Below, piece by piece: positions 33,662 through 45,937 of a DNA stretch of 64,000 nucleotides; within the stretch, counting starts at the first letter, position 1; each line of letters opens with the position of its first letter. Both the position numbers and the translations under genes were made by a program. Source of the stretch: Gibbula magus. Taxonomy: Eukaryota; Mollusca; Gastropoda; Trochida; Trochidae. Where the stretch lies: assembly GCA_936450465.1 (NCBI GenBank), contig OW388300.1:47692358-47756357 (forward strand). Reading direction: 5' to 3'. The notes under the pieces were generated by a model, which saw only the letters and a program-made list of their open reading frames with translations, was not told where the DNA came from and made no database searches.

Positions 33662-33987
33662 ATTCTACCATGACCACAGGACATTTTTTTATGGATACTT
33701 ACAGTGCGTACAGCGGCAGGGCGCGAGCTCCGAATTATGTTCGAAAAATTCGTTGTTGACAACAGCGGCGATTTCGTACAAAATTTATTGTTGTTATACA
33801 CAAAGTGTTGTTCCCATAAGTTATCTTTAACTATTTACACAAAAATTAATTTATTTGTCATTTATTACTGGAGTTTTAATTTTCTTTTCCAAACATTCAC
33901 GTTCATTCAATCAGGATTCGTTTGAATAACCCGCATAAACATATCACACGACATTCAAAATGGGTACCTGCTTTCAGTAGCAGTAGG

Positions 33988-34103
33988 TGAGATCACACAA
34001 TTACCCTCATTTAGAACACATCTTGTTAATAAAAACAAGTCCTTAAGGCTTTATTACTTGTTTTTATTAACATGAAGTGTTCCAAATGAGGGTAGTTGTC
34101 TCA
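33988..34103. repeat. Foldback hairpin element
   Basis: Arms 33988-34040 and 34056-34103 are complementary over about 48 bp (blocks taccctcattt and aaatgagggta, then ttaataaaaacaagt and acttgtttttattaa). Confidence 0.85.
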
Positions 34104-34868
34104 TTCGGGTAAGGAATGCATATTCTAGTTATCGACGTAGGTGTGCATATGATATCACAAGAATTGATCACGTTTGATTGAGAACCAATCAGAATCGAGT
34201 ATCCAGCAATGTCATGGTAGAATCTCTGATGGATTTATCAATACGCGTTGCTTTGATTGTTACTACAGTGTTGTACCAAATGAGTCTATGAACTGCTTAG
34301 GCCATTAAATTCATCAATGTCTGTAACTGAGAAATCACGAGATCTTGTATCATTCTCTTAGACCATATGTAGCATATCATATTCATCTTGATGTTGCTCT
34401 GTTATCTTCAGCGTTAGTGACTCCTCTCATATTTTACTCCTGGGACTTTAATCCGGAAACCGCATACTCATATCAATATTCTGTATTCAGTACAAAGGTG
34501 TGGGTCATCGGCCCTATGTACACCATGGTCCATAGAAAACAATAACAATTGCTCAAACAATCATACATGAAGGATTCCGAGCCGGAGATTTGTTGCATGA
34601 AATATGAAGCGTGCTAAATTTTCATATGATAGTTTCCTGTTTAGGAGACATGAGTATATTGAACTTAGACATTGTTGGTAATTCATAATATTTAAATAGT
34701 AGAAGAGTATGATAGGTTTCACAAATCAGCAAAAAGTGGTGCTCTGTCTCAACGCGTCCAGAGTAACAAACCTTACAAATCTATCATGTTTTGGAATATC
34801 CAAATACCTGCCAGTCTCAATGGCACAATGCACAATATCAATACAACTAACACCGCAAGAAAAGTGCT
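34104..34868. other. No recognisable feature
   Basis: AT-rich spacer with nothing identified. Confidence 0.35.
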
Positions 34869-35068
34869 AGTATACTGACCAGTATACGTCTTGTCAACCA
34901 CCCTAATTTCCTGGCGTATACTGGTTTGTCAACCACCCTAATTTCCTAGCGTATACTAATCTGTATACGAGACATTTCCAAAGCTTAGGAAACTTCAGTA
35001 TACCCCAGTATACGCTAGTATACCCCAGTATACCTCAGTATACCCCAGTATACTCTAGTATACTCCAC
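34869..35068. repeat. GTATAC-rich tandem array
   Basis: Two copies of a 35-bp unit (tgtcaaccaccctaatttcct then gcgtatact, from 34893 and 34928) are followed by about seven copies of a 10-bp unit agtatacccc (34998-35068). GTATAC or TATAC recurs about 12 times. Related to the array at 48262-48432. Confidence 0.85.
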
Positions 35069-37624
35069 TATATAATAGTATGTGTCATAATTAATTACAA
35101 ATGAAATGAAAATATATTTGCTGGTTTGTTTATATAGGTGTCCTCTGTTGGCTTATATATATCATGGCTTATATCATATTGAACTACGCTAGACAAACTT
35201 GTCTTGGGTCTTTGGTTTTATAAGATGAAAATGTCCGTGTGACAAAGTTGATAATAGCTATATATGCATTCAAATAAATAAAACTATATTTACGTGATTA
35301 TTTAAGCAGATCAAATGTAAACGTGATCAGCAGAACGGCATTATGAGAATTATGATAATAGCAAACACGATATATTGTATCCTCTTTGGTATGCATTGGA
35401 TTATAGGCACTGGTTACTTATATCGGATTTAAATTCTCTGTTCAGTTAGTATCAATTTTGATCGTGGTTTGTCGTTACTCATACAGCATCAATTAATGGA
35501 TTGTAGTATAGACTGTCTCATCATTGTATATATAATTCGCAAAATGTGTGAAAGTGTGTTATCGTCATACAAGACGTTTCACACTTTAAACATCTCATAT
35601 ATATATATATATATATATGTGTGACAATGGATATATTGCATTATTGAAGACTTACCTTTGTCGACGAACATATCCGGAGGAAAGTTATAAATATCCAGAT
35701 AGTCAAAAGAACACAACTTGAAACAGTAAATCCCTAATCGAAACGTATGCGTTTGGGTCACAACTGATGTCGAAAAACACAGAGATTACATCAACGTTAC
35801 GTTATTTGTTTGACAGTAACTGCTAATGATGATGGCGCAGTCTTTCAACTGAGGGGGTAACTGGTAAAGGCATGACCAAATATTCATGATCATGTATTTT
35901 ATTGGTTGTTAGTTTTGGCCTTAATTCGTATTGGCTAACTTTAAATGACAAACCAGACGCGCGAAGCCCATAGTCAGACAGACAAAGTGTTTATTAGCCT
36001 GTCGCCAGGTCGTCTGTATGTTTATACAACTCACCTGTCAAGCTCTTCGACGCACAGCTGGTCTCTCAGCTAATTACTAGCCTGAGTGGCTTAAAGTTTT
36101 GTCTAAATAAATGCTAATTAAGCATGCATTGTCCCTCAAACAGACAGACAATTGTTTAGTTGCACCTAGCTTTGGGCATACAAAAAAGCGTTATATCAAT
36201 AACCAACAACAATAATTATTCAACTCATTTAACCATAAATGTATGTATTAAGAAGAACATGAACTAAAATAAGATGGAACATATCATACAGACCAGGACA
36301 TAGCTTCATGATATTACTGCATCACAGTTACGTCTGGATTTTTTAAATTGTGAGAATAATTGAGATAAATGTACATAAAAACAGGATATCTATGGTGAAG
36401 CAACAACAGTGCTGTTAAATAATCCAAAGAATACAAATGAGATTATTCATAATTAATTTATTAAATTTATAATATTGGTACACCTGTTGCCGTTTTATGT
36501 GAAATAATTTGTTTTAAGTTGCGCGAAATAATATAAATATAAACGGACAATAGCTATGCAAAACGATATGATTTGGTAAAGTTTGCTTTTGTTCAGACTT
36601 CACTTCTCAAGTACAAAATAATATACAAATAGCATATAGGATATAGATAATGAAATAACAACAAAGTATGTGCAAAACAAAACGAACTTTCATAAGGCTA
36701 GCAGTTACTTTTCATTGGTTTTTAGCTTTTCTCTTTTCATTAGACTGCCTGACCTGATGAAATCGCTAATAAATTGGTATATGTAGGTCAAAATCCTCAG
36801 TCGAAACAATCACCACTGAAATGAAGGAATAGTTGACCGTATTCAATATAACACAATTCATTGTTTCTAATATCTGTACTTTTTATTTTACATATAAAAA
36901 TGAGGGTGATTGCATCCTCATTGTCATATGAAGACGAACATTCAGCATTAGTTGATATATTCATATATATGTTTACTTTAGATAAAATGATATGTAAATA
37001 ACTACTATTATTAAGGATAAAATAACAAAGTTAAGTATACATGTTATCTGTAATAACAGGATTTAAACAGGAAATGTATCCTTAAAATTACTATCAATGT
37101 AGTTTTCATAATCTTCTTAAATTACAAGAATTCAAGTCAATACCATACTCTTATTGTTTCTTTATATAAATTGTTTTACTTATTTCAGTTATTTGTTTTC
37201 CTACATATCTCTTAACCTGATCAGCTAGCTTTGAGGAACAAACAACAATTGTAGTGCTTTCAAAAATATTTATTTTAAAGGCAAGTACTGGTAAACAGAC
37301 TCGCAGTTTATCTTTAAAGGTGACATCGTGCTTTGAACTGTGACGTTGTGCTTGTATATTACCGGTATATGACAAACTCTCACTGTACTGTTGAAAACTG
37401 TTTTTTTTCTTAGCAAACACTGTTACTATTTTCTCATACTTATTTCTGTTACTTTTTTCTGTTACTTTTTCCCTAGCACCAAGTTTTAAGTCGAAAGTAT
37501 GTCTCCATTAGAAAGTTAAAATCCAAAGATATAGTTTCGTTATTTACGATTCAACTTTTCACAATAATAAACATTTTAATCCCCATTCTTGCATCACGAA
37601 ATGACAGGCAGAGGTTTTTTAAAA
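35069..37624. other. No gene recognised; (AT)n at 35598-35620
   Basis: About 2.5 kb of AT-rich spacer. Apart from a short AT microsatellite, nothing was identified. Confidence 0.4.
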
Positions 37625-37815
37625 TGCTGCAACTGATCAGAGACAAATCGGATTTATTTATGAAAACATCAATTTCTCAAACTCTTGTTCTGTTACTGAT
37701 CAAAGACAAAAAGGGAATTACTTATGAAAACAACACTTTTTCAAGCTGTTTTACTGTTACTGATCAAAGACAAATTGGAACTATTTATGAAAACAAAAAT
37801 TTCTCAAAATTCACT
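37625..37815 (+). repeat. Three-copy minisatellite of 60-69 bp
   Basis: Units share ctgatcaaagacaaa..gga..tatttatgaaaaca..aatttctcaaa and a ctgttactgttact-type linker. The repeats happen to keep one plus-strand frame open for 73 codons; that frame shows no other evidence of being a gene. Confidence 0.75.
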
Positions 37816-37944
37816 TTGTACAAACTACTCTACAACGCTCTATAACAAAAGATCATTTTAAGCCTACTTATTAGAAATAACATAAAGATCAAAGACACTT
37901 TCTATTGTGTTGGGGATGGTGTCTGTGTTGTTGTTTTTGGGTGG

Positions 37945-38020
37945 GGGGATTATATCCACTGGGGATTTTGTCATAGGGGATTATTTTCCTTGGGGATTAT
38001 GTCCAGTGGGGATTTTGTTC
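37945..38020 (+). repeat. GGGGATT array, five units
   Basis: Five ggggattt/ggggatta units every 14-18 bp with a 'tgtcca(c/g)t'-type linker. The core resembles a kappa-B site (GGGGATTWTCC), probably by chance. Confidence 0.7.
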
Positions 38021-40146
38021 ATCCACCTCGCTGGTCTCCATAAATCCCGAAAAGTTATCATTAAGACTACTATTAAAACTAAAATAACATTACATTTTGT
38101 AAAGTAAACTTGTTATCAGTAGATACTTTAATGCACTGGGATTTAATTCTGCCCTCTCGCCTAAGCAGAGGCTTATGTTCAGCTTAATTTAGTAAACGCT
38201 GTAGCTGTAAGAGCACTTCTCTCAGTTTAAACATATTTATTTCCAAAAAGAAGGAACCAGATTCGTAGGGAAGAAAATGCTTATATACAAAGCGCTCCGG
38301 GATACAACCAAATACAAAACATGACATGATGAATGTACAGTATAATTATGAATACAAATAAATGATACAATCTGATTATACAAATTATGACTGTGCCATA
38401 GAAGTACTACTTTAAATCAAATCTGCCTGTTAAATTTATAAATGAATGAACTGAATTTAAGAGTTCCATATTTACAGCTGGGGAAGAAATGTGACTTCCA
38501 AACAAAATTGATTTAAGATCAAATCCCTTTGCATAAAAATACAGACTTAACGATATATAATAACGAATATCGCTATAGAGAGGACATACAAGGAATTAAT
38601 GAATATTCTTCAAAGATATAACCACAAGAGCAAGCTGGTGTTGGAGATATAAACCGTTGATATTTATGTTCATTATGATCAGTACATTCTGGTCGGAGAC
38701 GAGATTGTATTATTTGACAAAATCTGATGCCGGTGTTTAAGTCAAAAGTGGCTGTAAATATTAGTATTGTTTAGAATGGCAGTTTTAAATCTTGAAACTG
38801 GCTGTATTTCAGTTCTGTTCAGTTGGCAATGAATTCCATAATTTAACTGCATCAATATCTGTGGGGAAAGGACCTCGCATAACTTTCAGTTTTACAATGT
38901 ATAATCTGAAGATTCGAATCATTGCGAAGATTATAACCCGTGACATCTGAGAACTTCTCTCATTAGAAATGATCAAAAATAAAGATGATAAATTTAAGTC
39001 TCACCTCACAAATTAAATACATACATTGTACAAAGGCAATCATTTATGTTTAACTATTGCGAGTTTACTTAACATGTGTATGAACTTCAATGTATTCCCA
39101 CAAATGTATAAACAAATGGTTTGTTATAAGTTTGTTTTAGAAGAAGCATTTACATAGGCTAATCCTTTTTTTAAAATTTAACTTCTCATAATTTCGTTTG
39201 TGTAATATGTTATTTGGGAATAACATACTGTTTAATCAACTATTGCTTTTTCTCAAGCAAAAACAGTTACTTTTTCTGCTATTTTTCCCGGTTACCTAAC
39301 AGTAATGTCAAAGCTAAGTTATGTAACCCATTTCATCATCACTAAAACGAATGTGAAACACAATCATCCACATGCCATTATTATAATACGTTTAAGCTAT
39401 CTACATCGAATATACTTTTCATTGAATTTACAATAAGTACCTGTAACCGTAGACTCCCGAATGAAAAAGATAGAACTATGTTAAAAAGGATGAAAGTTTA
39501 TTTGCATTTTGTAAAAGGCTATGTATGTAGCAAATGTGACTCATAACATACGCTGGTCACCTGACTGAGCTTTCTTAAAATGTAAATGGACAATATTGTA
39601 TTGTTTTGTCTGTCAAAAGTAAAAAAGTGCCCATGTTTGGTATACAATGTATACTATAAAGTATGACGTATAACCCGTTAAGTATATTACTTAGAAATAT
39701 GTATTCGCCAGAAAGTATATATCAAGTATTATGATGAACAACTGCACATCACGCACAGTGTTCATTCAGGAATAACAAAACGATTAAGTGCCATGCCCAT
39801 TCAGGTGTGACTTATCTCGAATTCAGGTTTCTCGGCCATGAACCGTATGACATTACACACGCCCAGTACTGATCATCCAAAAAGTTAGCACTCAATACAC
39901 ATTGATGACTTTCACTGATTAGACATGAAACTAGGTGTGATAAAGCGCCGATATATTGCCGGCAATTGATGACAGTGGCGACGCAATGTCTGGTTGAACA
40001 TATCTTTTACCGACTGTTAAAGTGTCACTCTCTGCGCGTGAATAAACAGTGGTTACACTAATTAGACCTATACCCCTTTGAGAAGTGACCATTAACCACC
40101 ACGGAAACATATTGCCATCAATTAATTACCGTTACATAATGCGTGG
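38021..40146. other. No gene recognised upstream of the candidate promoter
   Basis: AT-rich sequence with nothing identified; 39,900-40,140 is somewhat less AT-rich, as might be expected just upstream of a promoter. Confidence 0.35.
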
Positions 40147-40203
40147 CTATTTAAACTGGGACTCTCTGTAAGTCCAAATCACTTCATAGATATATTCAGT
40201 TGC
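40147..40203 (+). promoter_or_regulatory. Candidate TATA-type promoter
   Basis: CTATTTAAA at 40147-40155, with initiator-like ttcagttg around 40195-40202 (slightly far) or a start near 40180. A first ATG with donor follows at 40263. Confidence 0.4.
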
Positions 40204-40262
40204 GTTCATTCCTCTTGGTTCCTGCAATTTATTCTGCACAAGTGTTTACTAAGTCCTGAGGA

Positions 40263-40279
40263 ATGGATTTCTATCAAAG
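40263..40279 (+). CDS. Candidate first coding exon
   Basis: ATGGATTTCTATCAAAG followed directly by a good donor, GTACGT (40280-40285). It codes MDFYQ plus two bases of the next codon. It cannot join in frame straight to any acceptor I see just ahead of the 41.7-kb exon, so either an intermediate exon is missing from my reading or this start is wrong. Confidence 0.3.
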
Positions 40280-41673
40280 GTACGTTGTCACTTCACATGT
40301 CAATGTATAATGTATGATGAATGAACTGATTTTAAGATCGAGGTACAGATAACTTGAGATCGTAAGTAAGATACATTACGCTGTCGAAATGTTCCAGATC
40401 AAAGTTTTGGTAAAAAGAGAGGGTTCGATGGTTTTAGAAAGGATATTCGAGAGGAGATTGCTTACTGCATGTTCCAAGCTCATAAGGGTGATATTATTAT
40501 TCATTGATATGTAAAATTTAGCGCACATTCATTACAAAATACAAAACAATGGCGAGTGTAGAAAGCTTTCCTACGGCATAAGAGGACAATGTTGCGAAGA
40601 TTTAATCCCTTCATCAATATTTGAATGAAAATACATCATTATCCTTGTAAATATCAATATATACTTTGTGATAAGAAAGTGGATGTGTCTTAAACGTGAA
40701 TAACATAAATGAGAATATATATAGAATAAATTATGGTTTAGGAAATAGTAAATTTTTTATCACATAACACATGGAGTGTAAATGTAACTTAAGGCATATT
40801 GATAATATAAACACTGTTTATCTATATATTTTAATTATTATTCCTACAAATTAGAGTGATCATTTAAATAAAGGTCAGTATAATGATCATATCAAATATT
40901 CCTTTCACATTCTATAAATATCTTATTTGTATAAAGTTACTTGAACCGTTACTCTAGCCCATTGGTTGTTTCGTTTTGAAAAGCCGAATGCATTAACACT
41001 CGATTCTTTGATGTTGGATTTCTGTGGCTAGTCCGGTTAAATTAAACAATTGACTTATCTGTGTTTATTATCAAACTTCCTGTTCCCTGTGACGTAAATG
41101 TATGGGACCACAGACTAAAAGGTTACTACCTCGTATATTCTGCCAACGGCAGCACATGAGTTAATTCAAACAATCATGATATTTACAGTAAGACGGAAAC
41201 AATGTTTTTGATTGTGATTCTTTAGCACTTATGTATTCCAATGTACACACAAGATGATAAATGTATAAAGTGTATGGATATTTATTTATCAAATATAAGC
41301 GTTGATTTGATAGAGCATTACAATTAAATAAATAATGAAATTCATCACGAATCTAGATAGAATTATATAATGTATATACTCGTTTTTGACGAGGGATTGT
41401 GATATCGTCCTTTTTCAACCGGCAAATTAAGAATTACATTATTGATTTGTACACCATATTGTTTTCGTTCATTATAACATATTGATCAAAACATGGGGAA
41501 TCCTTAATGACAGCAGAGTATATTTGATAATGTCACTACACTATATACGTTTGCAGAATTTATCTTTTAAAACATTGAATAACTATCAATTCCTTACAGA
41601 AATACTAGGGATAATGGAAAATAAGTATTTGACCATATGCCACATGTAGTTATGACATAATTTAACAAAGGAT

Positions 41674-42246
41674 ATGATTGTCGTGCTTATAATTATGCAT
41701 AATACTTGTCCAGACCGTGTACAGTACGTATTAAACGGTTTGCAATTTGCTATAGGCGCTGTTTTGTATGATTCTCGCAATTCCTTCATTACCGAAAAAG
41801 ACTTTGTACCGTATGTTTTTGACCCTGTTGAAAATGTGTTAGCTTGGCCTACACCCCATATTGCCTACATCCCCAAAACTCCTCGTATCGCCTTCACTAA
41901 ATGCAGAGCGTCACCTATTGTAGAACATGCTACTGTTCACTTAGCAATTAATGAACTGGTTCATTGTTATGAAGTCAAATCTGGTAAGGTATACATAATG
42001 ACATATATACAAATATATATGAATATAACGCAAACTTTGATGGAGCATACGAAAGTCACGTTTGATATGCAAAGCAATTCTAACTAGTATTGGTTTGTAT
42101 GTGATGGACATAAGTGAAATATATTTTTTAATGGATACATGTTAACAATAATAAGCTGGATGAGGCTGGAATTATGCTATCAAATAACGTGCGTATTCGT
42201 TTCAGAAGTTTTATATGGCGGTATTGCAGTGAATATACCAGAATAG
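41674..42246 (+). CDS. Candidate spliced host gene, unknown protein (two exons: to 41983, and 42206-42246)
   Basis: This is the best host-gene candidate here. The frame is open from 41653 and gives a well-mixed peptide including VLNGLQFAIGAVLYDS, DFVPYVFDPVENVLAWPTP and HATVHLAINELVHCYEVKS. It reaches a strong donor ctg|GTAAGG at 41984. A 222-bp intron ends in tattcgtttcag (42205). Splicing keeps the frame and adds EVLYGGIAVNIPE and a stop at 42244-42246, followed by AATAAA at 42360-42365. Acceptors for the exon's 5' side may be at 41670, 41713 or 41724, so the ATG at 41674 need not be the true start. I recognise no family. No repeat of this sequence occurs elsewhere in the window. Codon content differs clearly from the surrounding AT-rich DNA. 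Confidence 0.5.
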
Positions 42247-42359
42247 GTCGATGGTTAGTCGACATCGGTAATTTTTTTATTATGAAATATGATTATCTTG
42301 TAAATTGTCGAAAAAGCAATTGTCTTACATGTCCGACAGTACAATCTTACACCTGAAAA

Positions 42360-42365
42360 AATAAA
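42360..42365 (+). terminator. Polyadenylation signal AATAAA
   Basis: 114 bp after the stop of the candidate spliced gene. Confidence 0.4.
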
Positions 42366-43705
42366 ATATTAGTCAAAATAAGGAAATTATATGGTCTATG
42401 AAAAACGATAGTACTTTATTAACAGCCAGCTCATTCATGTATTTGATCTGTTTGTGGTAGGTGAAGTTTCTAACTAGTTTTATTCAAGTTATCGATTGGC
42501 ATCTAGCACGTGGACGTAATTATTCAAATAATAAACAGTATATAGTATTCATACAGTATTTGCCAATATGTCGCTATTTTGCAATTTTGATATCCGTTGC
42601 AGTGAGCAGATACACTAGCTGTCATGTTTAACCTTCTAGCAAATTGCATCATTTGACCATGACGTGAATATACAAATGTGAGAATGTGTCAAGTAATTAC
42701 TGCTCAGGGTGTTGAAACTGCGCTGTGTATGTGTTTTGTTAATTGACTTCATTGGAAATTGCGTTCAAGATTAAAGATGTTAATGGTGGGCCGACCGTGA
42801 AAAGGATCTTTTGTCACCTAACTAACAACCTAACAAGGAAAGATATAAAGAATATCATTGAAAATGACACAATTATAATGACATCAACATACATAAGGAG
42901 ATATAAAAGGTTTACTTATTTAAAAGGTTGATTGTTTGGATAATAAAAGCAGCCAATTTCCCATCCGACAAATCAGGGGATGAACCGTTGTGTGTATAAG
43001 GACATGTATTAACCCCTAAATTATGCCCTGTTGTATGATATATCATAACGTTGACGTTAGACCTGCAGTCTATGTCGATTTGTGTTTCATGCATAATGAT
43101 ACAACAGCTCGATCATCAATAATTTGAATAGAAAGGCGGTTGATTTCATCATATCATATCATCTCATCTCGATGAAATACATGGAATAGATAACGAATTG
43201 TGAAATTTTAATAATGTTAATAATATTATATTAGAAGTTGGAGGCTTGAAAAGACAATACACCTTGTTATACTTTAGAGGTAAACCATCATAAGATAACA
43301 AATGTGGATCTTTGTTCAATAGTTTTTTAAATTTGTATTGTTGTTTGTATTGTTGTATGTGCCTAACTTTATTTATCAAAATCAAGTTTGTCAAACCTAG
43401 TCTATATCGTATTGATGAATGATACCATAAAATGTGGAATATTGTTTTCGTGAAAAACTTTTTTCATGAATCATATCGTTAACGGTTAATATGCTTTTTA
43501 TAATGTACTTAGAGTGATTAAACCAAGCCACTATAAATGCACGGAGAGTAAATGACACAAACCAGCTGCAGGTACCCTCAATCATAACTATCATTAGCGA
43601 TAATTATTATCTACCTGCACGAACATAAATGTATTTAACTCTCCCTTGGTTATCCGTTTGGATGTAAGTTGGCTCTGTACCCCCAACCCCATTAAATTCT
43701 CACAT
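42366..43705. other. No gene assigned; weak open frame at 42743-42931
   Basis: The plus frame at 42743-42931 contains KIKDVNGGPTVKRIFCHLTN, which looks protein-like, but has no supporting splice or start signals. A short (ATCAT)n run lies at 43148-43170. Confidence 0.3.
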
Positions 43706-43730
43706 ATATATATATATATATATATATAAA
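43706..43730. repeat. (AT)n microsatellite
   Basis: Uninterrupted alternating run. Confidence 0.9.
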
Positions 43731-44400
43731 CTAAAATCGTTTATGAACATTTGTATCTCTAAAAAAGGTTACACATGACTTCATATATGCTTCATGCTTG
43801 AATAGTTACACATTGGTAAAAGCAAAGTCGTCATTTTAATGTTTATATGAGAAAAATGCTCCCAAAATGTTGAACTAACTAATTCTAGTGATTGAAATGT
43901 AAATGTGACATGTATTATTTACACATAAACGCATTTCATTTGGCATTTTGCATTGGCATTTTAAAATCCTTCACACATTTTACTTAAACTAGTAACACAC
44001 AGTTGATTTACAGTGAAGCTATCACTTACTGAATTGCAATTAATTTATTGCCCCAATAAACTTGCTCTCCAAAAGGATGTTCACAATCCCGTTACGGTTC
44101 GTTAATCACCGCACTATACAGAAATTAACCCCTAATTAATTTATTGCTACAATAAACTCGGGATCAGAGTCTATGCAGTTCACAATTCCAACACCGTTAT
44201 CCAAATGTTCGTTTGGTTTGGTACATATAAAACTATATGTTAGCACGAATCAGACTTTATAATTATTATTATCTAATTAATTAATTAATTAATTATATCG
44301 TAAGTTTTATCATACAGCTTCAAAATATGCTAACAGATGTTTATTAAGTATCTGTGTTTGGTTTGTTATTTATCCACATATTCATGTGTAACTCAATTTA
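43731..44400 (+). repeat. Direct duplication, copy 1 (second copy at 45938-46570)
   Basis: Long shared stretches include ggttacacatgacttcatat, tggtaaaagcaaagtcgt, aggatgttcacaatcccg and a (TTAA)n run with flanks. Identity is about 90% with small indels. Confidence 0.85.
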
Positions 44401-44458
44401 AATTCTCACATATTTAAAATCGATGATGTAATAAGAAATGAGTTAATCATTGTCTTAA

Positions 44459-44943
44459 AGGTACATCCATTGTGTTTCATAAAATTTTATTTGGCTTTAA
44501 TACGTTCCAACTCACGACATGTTCTGTCTACAAGACAAATTAATTCACTCAGCTTGCAAATTAATCCCCAATCGCCAAATATATCATAATTATTAGTTTC
44601 CGATTAAAATTGAGTAACATAATTATACATGTGCAGAAACCGAAACTGCATGCCCATTTGCATGCACAGTGATTATGGGACCTATTAAACATTATCAACT
44701 CAAATTTGTCATGTTGTCTGTTATAAATATGATTCCAAAATTACGTTTGACTCATTGACGCGCGCCACACGCTGTGCATTGTCCGGTTTTCGATCAGAAA
44801 TCATTACTTTTAACTTCATATCGTCAATATGCTAAGTCTGCTATCATCAAAATGGTAGTTTTCGGTAACAGTCGGTACTTATCGATAAAGTAATACCATT
44901 TATAGCGTTTGCAATATGTAACCCCCAACAACACAATGGATGT
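44459..44943 (-). mobile_element. TTAA-type MITE, copy 2, inverted
   Basis: Same element as 31034-31478 in the opposite orientation and about 85% identical. TTAA is present at 44455-44458. The other end stops at tggatgt without its TTAA, so it is slightly truncated or mutated. It carries about 40 extra bp (around gtccggttttcgatcagaa) absent from copy 1. Confidence 0.8.
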
Positions 44944-44959
44944 TTGTATGGAAGGCAGA

Positions 44960-45520
44960 ACGGTCTGAGGAGAAAATTTGTTTTCAGATAGTGTGCAAGA
45001 ATTCCTCTATAAATGTCTAGATTCAGTATTCAGTGATATCAATCGTAGTGTACAATATGTGGCAGATGAGATGTGTACTGTTGCAGCAAATATGAAACGA
45101 AAATTGTCGTTTCGAAATGCGGGAAAGGATAGTCCATGGGTTGATTCTGAATGTAGAAGTTTGAAAGCTGACCGTTGTCACAATATTAAACCAGTTTCGA
45201 AAACATAAAGATAAGCAACGCTTAGATGATTACTACGTAACAAGAAATTTATATAACGCTAAAATTAAACAGAAACGAAAGGAATACTATAAGCAGAAAC
45301 CAGTTAAGCTAGAAAATAATATCAATTCCAAAGAGTTTTGGTCCATCCTTCGGGAGTTGCAGGGTAAGCAATTCAAAAAGTATAATATAAGCAATAAAGA
45401 ATGGTATGAACATTTCAAATATATGTTTTTGTCTATCGGAAAGGAAACATATAGCACTTTCAGTGTAAACGCGACTACGGGAGTTACTGGCGATTTACTT
45501 TATGAGTTTGAAGAATTATA
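44960..45520 (+). pseudogene. LINE ORF2, endonuclease-to-RT linker
   Basis: The frame includes NAGKDSPWVDSECRSLKA, the conserved 'PW.D.EC..LK' block just after the LINE endonuclease. A frameshift near 45190 follows, then a basic segment (AKIKQKRKEYYKQKPVKLEN) and NSKEFWSILRELQGK, the usual lead-in to the reverse transcriptase. All parts are in LINE order. The reading is open after the frameshift up to TAG at about 45519, where the LINE similarity ends. Confidence 0.75.
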
Positions 45521-45591
45521 GTGAATATTGTGATATTCTGGATTCGCCAATAGATAGGCAAGAAACATTATATAGCATACAAAACAGGTTC

Positions 45592-45655
45592 CAATTAATT
45601 TGCAAGCTGAGTGAATTAATTTGTCTTGTAGACAGAACATGTCGTGAGTTGGAAC
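45592..45655 (+). repeat. Fragment of the TTAA-type MITE (third copy)
   Basis: attaatttgcaagctgagtg ... gtcgtgagttggaac matches the interior of the inverted copy 2 (44515-44578) almost base for base, in the opposite orientation. Confidence 0.75.
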
Positions 45656-45930
45656 ATTACAGGTGCACATCCCACTAGTTAGTAATTGAGACAGGAAGAT
45701 ATTACAATATGGCATTAGAAAATAGAATTTGTAAATTGTGTAATCTTAATTGTGTTGAAGACGAATACCATTTTCTTTTAATTTGTCCTTTGTATACTGT
45801 CCTGAGAACAAATAATATTCCAAAATATTACTAGGTACATCCAAACAGGTGTTTTCTATGTTTGCATGTGAATCTTTGCTGGTTTTTGTACTATAGGCAT
45901 GTGGCCTCTAAGTATAGGAAATAAAGATTA
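45650..45930 (+). pseudogene. LINE ORF2 C-terminal end
   Basis: Translation gives RCTSH, a stop, then LVIETGRYYNMALENRICKL and, overlapping it, CKLCNLNCVEDEYHFLLICP followed by LYTVLR and NIPKYY. The C-x2-C...VEDExHFLLxCPxY...LR motif is the cysteine/histidine knuckle found at the C-terminus of many non-LTR elements. Stops and a frame change follow. AATAAA near 45921 marks the 3' end. Confidence 0.8.
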
Positions 45931-45937
45931 TCATAAC

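Larger units (their letters stand above)
44950..45930 (+). mobile_element. Internally deleted LINE fragment
   Basis: Two LINE protein segments on the same strand, 44960-45520 and 45650-45840, represent the region after the endonuclease and the extreme C-terminus. The reverse transcriptase in between is missing. A piece of the TTAA-type MITE (45592-45655) lies between them. Confidence 0.7.

Noticed and set aside
34869..35068. CRISPR-like array
   Set aside because: Units are short, contiguous and without unique spacers, and the sequence is eukaryotic.
37945..38020. NF-kappa-B enhancer
   Set aside because: GGGGATT repeats come from a tandem array and lack consistent full kappa-B sites.
42743..42931. 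Additional coding exon downstream of the candidate gene
   Set aside because: Protein-like but with no acceptor, start context or known domain, and it lies beyond the polyadenylation signal.
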